A stretch of 64,000 nt of DNA from Ophiostoma sp. CBS 140.51. Taxonomy: Eukaryota > Ascomycota > Sordariomycetes > Ophiostomatales > Ophiostomataceae. The notes under the pieces are model-generated. The model had not been told where the DNA came from. It worked only from the letters and a program-made list of their open reading frames with translations, and searched no databases. Positions 33,823 to 45,735 of the stretch are shown piece after piece. The stretch lies in NCBI GenBank assembly GCA_029298735.1, contig JANSLP010000005.1:186001-250000 (forward strand), written 5' to 3'. Numbering within the stretch: position 1 is the first letter of the stretch; each line of letters begins with the position of its first letter. The translations under genes were made by a program, and so were the position numbers.

Positions 33823-36800
33823 AGAGCCAAAGATCCCTCCGATTCATGCGTTCGTCCGCCGCAGATGGCGTTTGGCGTCTGGGGGTTGTCCTTTTCTGTC
33901 TTGGATGCCTCACAAAGAGAGGAAAGAAGATACTGTGGTAAAAACACTCAATAACAGAGTGCTCATCCTTCTCCCCACATTCGTTCCGAGAATCGGGTCA
34001 CAACGCGGCGTTGTTGTTTCGGTTGTGGGACAGAAGACAGCCTCTTGGCTGGCTGCTGTTGGCTTTGGCTCAGAGACTGCAGACTGCAGCTTCTGCAGAT
34101 TCTGTGTCTGCTTTTTGTGTTTTTGTGTTTGTTTTTGTATCTGTTCAACCTCGGAGAGTTTTGACGTGTAATTTGTCTGGGTTGTCTCTGTCTGAGTGCG
34201 ATTGTCGCAGCGCAGGTAGGTGTAGTGGTGGGGTCGTGTCTTGTGTCTTGTTGTTTCTTGTGTGTGTTGGAAATAGACAGAACGTACTAAACTGTCTCAT
34301 GGAGGAGGAGACGACAAGATGCGTCTCGAGACTCACAGCTCCAGCTACAGCTAAATGTCTTGCCCCATTCCCCCTTGTTTTTTCAGCCCCTTTATCAATC
34401 AACTCCCATTTGCATCGCGGGCAGGCGCGATCGATGTGCAATGTGCCCGTTTAGACGAATTAGTGGCAGTTGCCATCCACCCCCCTTTCTTCGCTGCGAT
34501 CTCTCAATCGCTCCTTCCCTTGTATCTCGGAGCCGGGCAGCCGTGGATTCAATTGCTCCTTCCTCCTTGCTTTCATCGTTTCGCTTCTTGTCCCTTTTAC
34601 TTTTCACGTTTTCACATTTTCGACCGTTCCATCGCTCTTTCCCTATTTTGTCTTGTTTTGTCTCACAACCCCTGGACCTTCCTGGGACCTTTTTCTGGAC
34701 CTGTCCCAGTACGAAGAGTACTTCCCGCCTCTTTTTGCTTGCGGCGCACGTGTCAAGCCAAAACAGTGTGTCTCAACTGTCGACTTAAGCTTTTTTAGTG
34801 CGCTGTGAGGAGTCCGGCATATTTATCCCCCCTTCTCTCACATATCTCATCACACCTTTCATCAAGTCCTATCTCGGAGCACCACCACACGGCCTCAACA
34901 ACCTCTGTCTATGTCCTTTTCATCTTTCAAACATCGCCCACTGTCACGGGTACTAGGTCCGTGGTCCAATCGCAGTCCCAGCTCCCAGAAACAAGCCTAG
35001 GTTTGACACGTCTAAGCTTCCTTCTCCTGCCTCCTCTTGTTTTCTTTTGTCTGTTCTTGTTTCTCATCTCCGTTTGTCTCCTCTTTCCCGGCCTTTGAGG
35101 CAAGGAGCAGAATGAAGAGACAAGAAGAGACAAATAACGACAAGGAAAAAGAGGCCCGCAACAGGGCTTGACGGACCATGTAAAGCTTGGCTTGCTTGCT
35201 CCGCCCGAAGAGAAAGAGACAGAAAGAGACAGTAAGGACGACGAGGTTTAAACAACTCCCGGTTTCGTTGCCCTGCTCTCGGCCATTCCCTCGGGGTTTT
35301 GTTGTTGATTTTTACTATTGTCTTTGACTGCATCTTTGTTATTCCCCTTGCTTTTCCGCCATGCGACCATGTCACCATGTCACCATGTCACCATACAAAG
35401 TACGGAATATGGAATACTGGGCTGCCCATGGACCATCGATCCCGTCCCAATCGCCGCGGGATGAAAAGAGAGAAAAAGAAAAGAAAAGAGAGTTACACTG
35501 CATGCACAAGAAGCATGCAGTTGCCACCAGCCCTCTTTTCTTGCCCTGTCTTCTGCCCTGCACTATCTACGGAAAGACTTTCCAGGTGGGTAGACTCTAG
35601 GTTCCTATGATTTCTCTCTTTGCCCTGAGTTTGAATCCGTTGTAAGTGTACAGAACAGCCGTCGGAAGCGCGATATTCTCGAGATCGAGGACGGCATCGG
35701 GCCCGAGCCAGTTTTATTCACCAACGAGCTTCTCAGGAGATCAGTGTCTCAAGACGAGCCTTGCCTGGTTTCGACTTTGCGGTCCCGACCTGGGATTAAC
35801 ACTCTTCCTCTCTCTTTCAATAGATCGAAAAAGAGATGCAGGAGAAAAGGATGGGACGTTGAAAAGTGGTCGTGCATGCGCCAACCAGCGATCCAGGCCG
35901 GTGGAGCCCCCCAAATGCAGGCCGTGCTCTCAGGGAAGAAGGACGAAGCAGGGCGAGACGGCGCTCGAGGGCGCGCACGAGAATGCTGTGCACGCACATT
36001 CTTTTGAGGACTTGAAGCCTACCGGAGAATCCTTCCAGGTCCTTGTGCCCTTATTTCTGCGATTGTTGCCCTCCTTCTTTTTCTCTTTTTCTTTGTCCCT
36101 CAAAAGCTTGGCGCGGCCTCGTTCGATTTGATCGCCCTACTCTACGTTCCCGGCCGGCATAGCAAGGTCTCTTATCTTTGGGTCATGTGTTGGATATCAA
36201 CATTCTCGTGCACACCTTGATATTGAAAAAACGAGGCTCACATCAAGATGAGTGAAAGCACAACCAGGAAGACACCATCAGTTTCCCCGAGCACGAGTAC
36301 GTAACACTGGTTGCTTTCTTTTCTTCTTCTTTGCCAGCGTGACAGCATGCATATCTCGGCGCGTGTTTTTGTGCATACCTTTCTTGGGAGTATTCCATAT
36401 TTTCTTTCTCGTCTCTCTCGTCTTTCTCGTCCTTTACATCTTCGTCTTGTCCTGCCCTCCCTCTTACATCAGATAGAAGAGAGTCTCCACTCGCCGCCGA
36501 TCCGTCAGAAGTTACCCATGCTCTTCCGCTTTTTAGTCTCGTATGTTTCCATTCTGTCTCCTTCCCCGTCCGTTCCGGCGGCCACACTGTCAGTCTTTTT
36601 GCTTCTTCAACAGCCACTTCAACATTGCCGACCGATCGACCCGTCATCTTGTCGTTTCACAGGGCGTGAGTACTTTAAAATAGAGTTTCCAAATCTGCTC
36701 TGCAACCTGCTGTCCTTGTTCCAACCCGATGATACTGTGTAATTCCGGAAAGTGAGGTTGGATAGGCCACCCTCGTAAAGGGATGGAGAGTGTCAGCGCC

Positions 36801-39482
36801 CCTCTTTCTCACCTTGCTTTGCTCAGATATCAGACAAAAACAAACGTACAAGTACATGTACAAAGTACTAGGACAGAAAATGTTCGGACGACCAGGGCGG
36901 AGGGAGGGACGGACCAAGAGACGGACCAGACCAGGACGTGGCCACTCACACATGGCGTGGCCTTTTCAACAGGTCTTGACCTGTCAGAGAGAGGCAAAGA
37001 AAAGAGAAGAGGCCAGTGACGTCTCCGTCGGCCTTGAATCCAGCTCATGCACACACCTATCTCTTGTACAACAAACAAAAAGCAGGAAAAGGAGAAGACA
37101 GTAAAGAGATCGAGAGAGAAGCAGCTTAGGTAATGTTGCCGTCAGCATCGAGGTCCCGATGGTGTTCTCTTTTCTCTGTCTTTAACCTTGACTTTCCTAA
37201 ACAATATTCTCATAGGAATAGACCCCGTTGTCGACGATCCTACGGGCAATGATGGAGAGTCCGTGACCGGGGACTTGTTATTTGTTTTATTTGTTTTATT
37301 CTTGGGGGCCAGTTTTGCGTTCGTCTAATAAAAAAGGACGCAAGAAGGACATGCTTCAAAGATTAAAATAGCTGCATGAGATGAGACGCAAGAGAATGCT
37401 CTACACAGTAGAGGTGCCAGACGAGGGTTTGACGAGACGGATCAAGAGATGGAGCAACGTGAGAGAAAGTGAGAGAGATTCTTCGGGGAAAAATCAGAGA
37501 CGGTCAGCCTGCAGGCTATGCAGGTTCTGTCTGCATGTCGAGACGATGACCGAAGAACGGACGTTGGAATCAGAAGGAGACCAGAAGGAGCAATAGGCTA
37601 CGCGTATGCGGAGGTTCTGGGACGAGAAATGGAAGAAGGGAAGACAAAGCAAAGAAGAAAAGCGAGAGAAGAACACAACGCCCATCGATCCACGTCGTCT
37701 GGACTGGCCTGGTCCACTCCAGGCCGATGCTGCCTGTTTCCCCCACCTCGAAAAGCCTCGATCAAGAGGATGAGGAATGAAGAACGCGGGACTGGCTGGA
37801 TTGCCCTCGACTGGGCAAAAAGCAAAAAAAGGAAGCTGAGAGGCGGTGGAAAGACGGTAGACTGGGACGAGAATAGCAACAAATACAGGGGGACGGTAAA
37901 GGATGGGACGGGGGAAGAGACCAGGGGTTCGTTGGGGCACAATGGGCGGCCTGGCCACAATGGACAATGGGGCACAAAATGGGGCATTTGTGGGAACAGT
38001 GGCAGAGAGTGGATATATTTCGTGGTTGCGTCGTGTCCATCGTGTCGTAGTCGTACTCCGTCTTAGGGCGCGAAACTCTCTCTGCGCTAGCTGCCTGCAC
38101 TGCCGTTCGGGCACTTGCAGGGTCAGACGGGGATCGACATCAGTCCTCGAACAGTGAAAAGAAGAGAGGACGTTGACAAAAAAAACATGTCGATAAAACG
38201 AGGCGATGAGATGCATACATGTGCAGCTAGGCGGTTTGAAGACATGATATCAAGGCGGGAGTTAAGGCGATAAATATCGTCTCCAATAACATACAAAAAG
38301 ATGCTCTTCTGCCCGCCTTCCTCGCGTCTCGCCTTTAATGTTCTGTCCGTGAAATGCCATGCTTGGCTTGACCCGGCCCAGGCCTAGAAAGTGCTGATGA
38401 CGGCATTCATGGATGCTGGGCGTAGTAAAGGGGAAGTTCCGGTTGGAGGTACATGTACGAGGAAAACAACAACGCCAGGAATAAATAAAAATAAAACAAA
38501 AACCCCAGAGCAGATGACGGCCGTTTTGTCTGATCTGATGTCCGCCTAGTCCTGTCTTGTCCTGTCTGTCCTGCCAGCTTAGTCAAGGAACATGGATCAG
38601 GTGAAGGAGAAACAGACGACACAAACGACTCAATGCCTTCAACGTGCAAGTAGCCGTGCAAGCCCTGTTGACACGAGGTGCTGATACGCAATACGCAAGA
38701 TGCGAGCATGGTAAAGTGACTTGAGAAAACGACCCTTAAACATCGGCTGGCATTTGCTTTTCGAAAGAATGCACCGTATATGCCGAATGGCGGGACGGGC
38801 AGCAACGTTTCGCCTCACCCGCGCATGGAGCATTGAAGATGCAGGTGCAAGATGCTTCTTTGCTGTCTCTTGAATGCCTTCCATACCCTTCAGAGAATAG
38901 AAAACGCCGTAGAGAAGATTACCTTTCTCTCTCCTCAACCCTTGCTTCACCCCGCGGCAGTGTACGTCATGAGCCCGTTTTCCCTCTCATCTAAGCCACG
39001 TTTTTTATAGCATCACCGTGTTCATAAACGAGAAACGAAGAGACGAAGTACTGGCACTGTTTGCAAGGATATACAAAGTAAAGATGGCTGTAAAGAGAGA
39101 CAACAGCCTCCTAGATGGGTAAAATACGAGATATCGTATCAAGAAAAATGGTGATGTTTGCACGTTGTACGTCGACAGGCGCCAAAGTCTAAAGTGCTGC
39201 TTGTCCGCCCGATACAGCTGCCATACGTATGCATTTTCAATGGACCGCATTTTATGTGCCACGCCTTTGCCACGCCTTGAGATTTTGTCGCCTTTATCGA
39301 TCTAGTTGTCAATGCTCTACGCACATCTTCTTCATTTTGGTTGCTGCCTAGATGGGCGTGTTGGACCCCACGTTGGCGAAGATGGGGCATCGACGACGAC
39401 GATTACCTCGCATCCACCCACGAACGTCTCTCTACAAAAACCTAACGAAACGGGTCCGACTCCACACCATAAGCATCAGCCG

Positions 39483-39553
39483 GCGTCGGTGGTTTAGTGG
39501 TAAAATCTGTCGTTGCCATCGACAGGCCCCGGGTTCGATTCCCGGCCGACGCA
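39483..39553 (+). tRNA. tRNA-Gly (GCC anticodon)
   Basis: 71 nt fold as a standard cloverleaf without intron. The acceptor stem GCGTCGG pairs fully with CCGACGC, followed by discriminator A. The D arm contains the A box TGGTTTAGTGG. The anticodon loop is TTGCCAT with GCC at its centre, so it reads GGC/GGU glycine codons. The T arm CCGGG-TTCGATT-CCCGG contains a perfect B box. CCA is not encoded, as expected in eukaryotes. A T6 run 17 nt downstream would terminate RNA polymerase III. It is isolated in the 16-kb gene-poor region. Confidence 0.97.
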
Positions 39554-39570
39554 AGAAATGAGAGTGGTTC

Positions 39571-39576
39571 TTTTTT
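39571..39576 (+). terminator. Pol III terminator of tRNA-Gly
   Basis: A run of six T on the + strand, the first T run of at least four after the mature tRNA end, is the expected simple RNA polymerase III termination signal. Confidence 0.8.
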
Positions 39577-39750
39577 GCTCATCACGACATTTTTTTGGTC
39601 AGTATGGTTTCTGTTTGTGCGCTGCCGAAGGTGAGTGCACATACAATGTGAAAGTGAACTTATCAATGTGCTGATCAAGCTGGGTAACATTTTACACCGT
39701 TATAAATATCTGCTGTCGTTTCTAGCACATTGTTGATATTGTGTGCATTT

Positions 39751-39780
39751 TTGAATTTATTTGAATTTATTTGAATTTAC
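39751..39780. repeat. Three tandem copies of an AT-rich 10-bp unit
   Basis: TTGAATTTAT occurs three times head to tail (last copy ends C) about 200 bp downstream of the tRNA gene, in a locally AT-rich stretch. Confidence 0.85.
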
Positions 39781-42299
39781 AAAACATCACAAGGGCTCAA
39801 TGAACAGACGCTTACTCAAGAGATCAGCAGAAAATACACCATACAACAGGTGATAGTCTAAACACTCACCGTCGTTGGATGCTATCACCGAGACCTGGCT
39901 ATCGTGGGTGCTGGTAGAGATACACGCCAGGCTGGACATAGCCACAGAACCAGACGAACGAAGCTGACGCGGCTGCCTTTTTTTTTGCTCCTTTCTCCTC
40001 CCTCCTATCCAAAAATATTATGTGCCCCATCAACATGCCCTTGTCGGATGCGCTCTTCCCTGCCTGACTGTTCTTTTCACTCTTTTTGTGCTGTTCTGGG
40101 TCGGCTCGGTCCCGATGGATGTGGGCAGTCCAAGATGCAAGAGGCGTTCACGGGCACGAAACGAAGCGACTTTCAACATGCAAAGGCGTCAAGCCAAGGT
40201 TGTATTGTACATCTGCCGTTGCAACTTTCTATTCCATGTACTACTCATGTGCATACAGGAGTTGCATAGGTTGTTTATGCTTCTGCGGTTTGCGGCTTGC
40301 GGCTTGCGGCTTGCGTTCTGCTTTGCTCAAGAGGATTCAGTCTGCAGGAAACACGCGTCTCACATAGATGAAGAGGCAGAGAAAGGCTAGAACGTGAGAG
40401 GAAGAACTCGTTTGGCATGTTGTGGTGTGACTATGTCAAAATGCGGAAGAGTAAATAGAAAATTATGCAATTACGATGATATGGTTGACAGAAATACTGT
40501 GTGCGGTGCAGTCAACCTCTCACATCGCCGTCGACCATCGAGGACAGACAGGGAGATGCCGAGTGCCGGCTGAGTATTCAAGATTCATCATCCATTGACA
40601 CAGCTCACATTGTTGTCTTGGACAGGGGCATCTCGATGACCAATTATTATCGTCTGAACGCCAGGCGCCAATGCTGGCTGTGAATCTTCGCCTTGCCAAG
40701 TCTATTCACACCCTCTTTTCCTCGACCTCAAGCGCCACCAACGCGGGAGTGTATCAAGTTTCCCGAATGTATGTACACGATATCTCCAGTAAACTGTTTG
40801 ATTATTCTGTCAATATTCATCAGGTTGTGCTTCTCAGGATACGCGGATAGTGACCAAGGAAGAAGGGTGAAGGTAAACAAACGGTAACTTCCGTCTCGAG
40901 ATGCCCCATCATAAACTATCCTATTTCTTAAATTCTTTGTATTTTTAATCAAAGTTGATTTGAAATTCTGCCTTCCAGAGCACGGCATTGCCCGAATCTT
41001 CAAACGAGAGGCTGTCTCCCTAATAAATATTGTCGACACGGCCAGCCAGCTACTTTCCAACACGTGCAATTCATATGAATGTCTATATTTGCCTGGTCTC
41101 TACTCCGTACTCGTCTCATTCTGACCACAGTGAGCCCCCTTGTCCTTTCGTCGGAACAAGTTTGCCGCCAAGGGAGAGTACAAGTACAGGAATACAACAG
41201 GTAGTCCGCTTGTACGCCTGTTGTGCTGTAGTTTGTCTTGCTTTTCGTTGGAAGTACTGGCCTTTCTCTTTCTCTCCTGTCCCTCCTCGGTCGCCTTCCC
41301 TTTTGTCCTCTTCGTCCGGTTGTGCAACGACTGTCCAACGATAAAGTATAGAGAGCAGTCGACAAAAATCCCCGATAGGAAGAAAGTATACCACAGTAGA
41401 CAGTGTCAGTGCACTCTCCTCTTCACGTCCCTGCCTTTCTTTGTTCTCGTGAGTTCGATCGGCATCGTCACCCGGCCTCCGACGAGGCGTACATTCAAGA
41501 GCATGTGCAAGATAGAGCCTCTCTGTTTTCATCTCTTAGTTTCATGAAATACAGACACCTTGTTTCGAATAAGGTCTTTCTGTCCTCCGTCCGGACGTTG
41601 CTCACGAACCCGGCCACAGCCACGTCATCTGATGATATTCAAGAGAGCATGAGTGAGCATGACATGGTCTCGAATGTGCACATATTTTTTATACATGCTT
41701 TTTCGTGTTCCCTTCGTGTATGTTTTCGTAACTGTGCTTGTCGCCTTTGTGCTCTCCTGTCTTTTATGCCGATGTCCTCTTGGCCATTCTTCCTTTGTTT
41801 TTTACATGTTGTGGATGGTTCTACCGTGAGGCTGCGACGAAAAGTAAAGGAAGTAGAACGTGGTTGCACTCCACGATCACTGGTTCTGCTGGTAGCCGGT
41901 GGATGTCTGTGGATGCTTGTGGTAGACTTCTTCTCGTTTCAATTTCGTCTCCCATTCTGATATTCGGAGGTGTGTTCATCACTCTATTTTCCTGTGTACC
42001 CCTTTTAATTGTTTTATTTATAATATCACCTTTGGCAAAGCAGACATGCCTGCAATGCCCCTGTATCCCTTCTTTTCAATGTTTCCATCTCACGCATTTC
42101 CAATCTCACGAGAGCTGTAAAAAAAGACCCAGCATATATGCAACAAAAGTGGCCTGCTATTAAGTAGATAAAGTAAATGCATGTAGCAAGACAAAAAAGG
42201 TAAAACTGGCTCGCAAGCAAAAAAAAAAAAGGGCAAAGTTCAAAAAGAAGGCTAGGCAAGAAAAGGAAGAAGAGAACGCCCGTACGGAGAGACCCTGCC

Positions 42300-44624
42300 C
42301 TACAACTGCACACTCGTTGATGGCGTTCGGTTGGAGGGCCCGCGGAGATGCGCAGATGAGCCCTTGAACAGGCTCTGCCAGATGTAGGCCTCGCTCAGCA
42401 GCAGTTCAATGTCCTTTTCGGTCCAGTCGCGCGTGGGCAGCGACTGCAAGAACATCATCACTTCCTGGAAGTCCATGCCACACAGCTTGCTCGACCATTT
42501 GACCAAGAAGGCGGCGCAGACATACAAATGGAATTCGGAGAAGCCGTTTTCCTCAGCCTAGACATGTCAGCAAGAGCGTACTGTGTACTGTTTAAAAATA
42601 GAATACGGGGGCGAGGACAGGGGCCTACCATATATGTATCCCACATGCGGATGGTGTTCTTGACGCTAATCTCGCGCATCAACAAACAATTCATCCAGCG
42701 GAAACTGAACTGGATAAACTCGACGTGCTCCTTCTCCAGGTGCTGAGCCAGGGGCGCGTCGATGCGCGACGTCAGATCCCGCAGCGCCGCCACCTGCCGC
42801 TGGATGCCCGGCTGCGCCACAATGTAGTGGTCCTGGATGCCGTCCAGCAGTTTCGTGAGACACCAAAACGAGTCGGCCTCTACGGCATCGAGCACCGCCC
42901 GCGGCAGCTGGCCCGGGTCCATGCCCGTCTCAATGTCCGGGTCGGCAATGTAGACGCCCAGAAACACCTGCCAAAAGGGCGTCACCAAATCGTTGATGCC
43001 CTGCACGTAGCCGCTCGCCGGGTGCCGCACTGCCCACACATAGAGAATCCGCTCGAGCGACCGCTGTGTTGCTTCATACCCATAAAGCTCAATGTGCGGG
43101 TTCGTCCGCGGCACGTCGATGCTGATCTGGTGCCACACAGCCTCGTCCAAACCCCGGCTGCCGCGGTTGCTCGAGGGCGTATTGCTGGCCGACGCTTTCT
43201 GCCCAGAGAGTCCACTCCCACCGCCACTGCTACTGCCGCTGCCACCGCCCCGGTCAAAGGCTTGCCGCACGCCGTCCAGGTACTCTTTGCGCTTCCGCTC
43301 CAGCGTAGCCACCCGGCGCTCGCTACTTGTTGGGAGATAGCTCAGAAGCAGCATCCACGTCATGGCCCGCACTTCTTGTGGAATACCGGACCAAGCCAAG
43401 GACCGCAGGTCGGGCAGCGGGATGGTCGACGCCTGCAGCAGCTTCTTGAACCGGTTAATGCGGTGTATTCGCGAGTTGATGGCCTCGATTTCCTTTGTGC
43501 TCGCGTTGGGTGGGATGGGCGTGTGGTCGATCAGGTGCAGCGCATTGGCCGGGTCGCGCAAGATGTCCTTGTACTGTGGCCGCAAAATCTTGCCCTCGCT
43601 CTTCTTGGGAACCGGGTACGATGGTGCGGGCCGCTCGACGGCGATGTCGGCACTATTCGAGTAGCGCCGACCACTGCCACTGCCACCACCAAGGGGTGAG
43701 GCCAGGTCGTCGCCGCCAAAGTCGTCGTGGTCGAGTGTTGCGAGGGATACGCTGTGGCTGCTGGTGTGGCCGTGACCGGGGGTGTGACCGCCACCTAGAC
43801 TGCCGCTGACACTACCCCGACCCCCAAAGCCTCGACTCGGTATTGTGGGAGTGTTGCCGCTGCTGCCGCCCGTCTGGCCAGCCATTCGTCGTGTCCTCCG
43901 CTTCATGTTGGACAGGCTCGGCAGCCCAAAGTCGTCGCCGTCGTCTTCGTCATAGCCGTACACATCTTCGGATTCGTCGGCGTTCCAGTCGTCGTCGGTG
44001 TTTGTGAGAAAGCTCTTGTAGTTCCGCGGGTTCGACTTGGATGAAGTTGATGCGCCGTGTTTTGGTGGAGGTGTGCTGTGGCTGTTGGAGGCGGCCTGTT
44101 TGTTGGAAGAGGAGGGCGGCGTTCGTGGCCGGCCCGAGGAGGAGCTGGATATGTTTCTGGGGGGTCAGCAAGAAAGACTTAACAATCGCGGTCTGGGCAT
44201 CTCTTCCACGTACAGGTTGTCAAACTTTAGGATGTCGGCGTGCGAGTAGGCTGCGCCGACGACGATGCCGGGATCGCGCCGGTTGCCGCTGTCGGAGCTC
44301 GTCTTGGGAGCCGCCTCGCGGTGTGGCTGCCGCCAGAAAGGGGATGTGGAACTAAAGGTGTCAGCAAGGAAGAAGCATTGCATATAGAGGCTCTCTCTAA
44401 AACTTACTCTGCTCTGTCTACTCGAGGGAGGGAGAAGTTAGTATACAAGACACAAGCTACTGAAGCTTCCCAACACTGTACAACGTCAACCTACCGACTT
44501 GTACCATCTCCTGCTGCTGCTGCTAGAAACTTGTTAGCTTGGACTGCCATCGTTGTCTTGAGAGATATAGCTTCCAACTCACCTGATGGTTTGACGGCTT
44601 CTTGCCGCCGCCCGAGGAGAACAT
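42300..44624 (-). CDS. gyp1: TBC-domain Rab GTPase-activating protein Gyp1
   Basis: Six exons (44624-44583, 44522-44495, 44417-44408, 44351-44214, 44156-42629, 42557-42300) encode 667 residues. Gyp1 accelerates GTP hydrolysis on Ypt1-type Rabs at the Golgi. The N-terminus (MFSSGGGKKPSNHQ, then RADSTSPFWRQP and GAAYSHADILKFDNL) matches fungal Gyp1. The acidic YGYDEDDGDDFGLPSL segment and a Ser/Gly region precede the TBC domain (about 325-635). Both catalytic fingers are visible: SIDVPRTNP (IxxDxxR arginine finger) and GYVQGINDL (YxQG glutamine finger). The TBC C-terminal part includes MDFQEVMMFLQSLPT and EAYIWQSLFKGS. Introns are 60, 77, 56, 57 and 71 bp with branch sites GCTAAC, ACTAAC and GCTGAC. 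Exon 3 is only 10 nt but is required by phase and by the conserved RAD motif. Yeast Gyp1 is 637 residues, a similar size. Diverges from HRP1. Confidence 0.93.
44408..44417 (-). other. 10-nt micro-exon of GYP1
   Basis: ACAGAGCAGA lies between an acceptor ending GAGTAG (with ACTAAC branch site upstream) and a perfect GTAAGT donor. With its neighbours it encodes D-R-A-D, matching the conserved N-terminal RADxSTSPFW motif of fungal Gyp1. Confidence 0.85.
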
Positions 44625-45735
44625 CTCGGATTCAGCTGCTAGGACGGCTCTTCTAGGCGACTGTCGTGTTCATGTGCTCATTGTGGACGGGGACAACACG
44701 CTGGAGGGGTGGCCGCGAAGCAGGCAGTCGATTCGTCAGTGAACTTCAAACTTCAAAGGCGGTCACGAAGGTTGGGAGACGATGGGAAAGAAGAGGGGCG
44801 AGTCCTTGGCGGGGAATCAAAGGAGATGAGAGGAACGAAACGAAGCTGTCGATCGAGAAGAGGGGTGGATCCGCAGGGCCAGCTGCAGTGTCGTGGATGT
44901 TTGTTGAGAAAGAGAAAGAGAGGTTGGTTGTCGAGAAGCTTTCAAAGTTACAAAGTCACAAAGATGGTGTCGATGGATTTTGCTTTCGCTGCTTCCGTCG
45001 TGCTATTTCCTTGTGTGTGGTAGTCTGTGGTTGTTGGTCGTTGGCTCCTTCAACGGTATCTTGACAGTGCGGTTGCTCTTGCCTTGGACCACTGGTTGTG
45101 GTTCGAGACGCCGGCGGCAGAAGTGTGAATTGGCCGTTGTGTTGAGCCCCACTAGGCCAGTTTGGGGCCAAGTCGCACGCGGGGATGTGCATGTGCTGGA
45201 GCCGTGCGCACTACAGTCTGTCGCACCTTCCCGCACAGTATGTTTAGAATTGCACTGCGGGGCCCGGTTGCCAGTCGCTCTTGCACTCTTTCACTACCCT
45301 AACGCCTCAGGCAGAAAGCAGCTCCTTGCTCCAGTAGCTCCTTCCTCCAAAATTAGTGAGCACAGTGGAAGGCGCAGCCGGGAGAGGGGAAAAGGAGCGA
45401 TTGTGCGCCGCCTTATGGGGAGAGAAGGAGCGCCCCCAGCAGGCCCTTCTCGCCCTTTTTTTCCGCCCTGGAGCTATCCGCGTCGCTTCTCCTCTTCTTT
45501 CTCCTTCTTCCAATTCTTCTTCTTCGCAAACCATCGCCAATCCCGCCATTGTATCGATTATTGTTGTTTTACTTCCGACCTTTGTATTTCCTTCGTTTTT
45601 GTGCGATACGTCCTGTTGTAGGATAGAGAGATACCGAACTCGTTCTCTGCAGGTTTCATCGACGACCTGCGCGCAAAAAGTCGAATCATAACAACAGTTT
45701 CTTCAAAACAGTCCCCCGAAAGAACAGCCGCGACC
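44625..45735. promoter_or_regulatory. Divergent upstream region of GYP1 (-) and HRP1 (+)
   Basis: 1.1 kb between two divergent start codons must carry both promoters and leaders. The right part (45460-45600) is pyrimidine-rich on the + strand, as expected for the HRP1 leader. I found no convincing TATA box or conserved frame; frames on both strands overlap without coding character. Confidence 0.55.

Larger units (their letters stand above)
25916..42299. other. 16-kb gene-poor region containing one tRNA gene
   Basis: Apart from the tRNA-Gly at 39483-39553 and the two doubtful open frames described separately, nothing here can be supported as a gene. It must include the promoter/5' leader of the ORP1-like gene (25916 rightward) and the 3' region of GYP1 (left of 42300). 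Composition is a mosaic: purine-rich on + at 26.3-28.3 kb and around 30.6 kb, pyrimidine-rich on + at 34.35-35.1 and 36.05-36.65 kb, and AT-rich around 39.6-39.8 kb. Short minisatellites occur at 26816, 30611, 33793 and 39751. No recognisable transposase, reverse transcriptase, long terminal repeat or 5S rRNA was seen. Confidence 0.5.
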
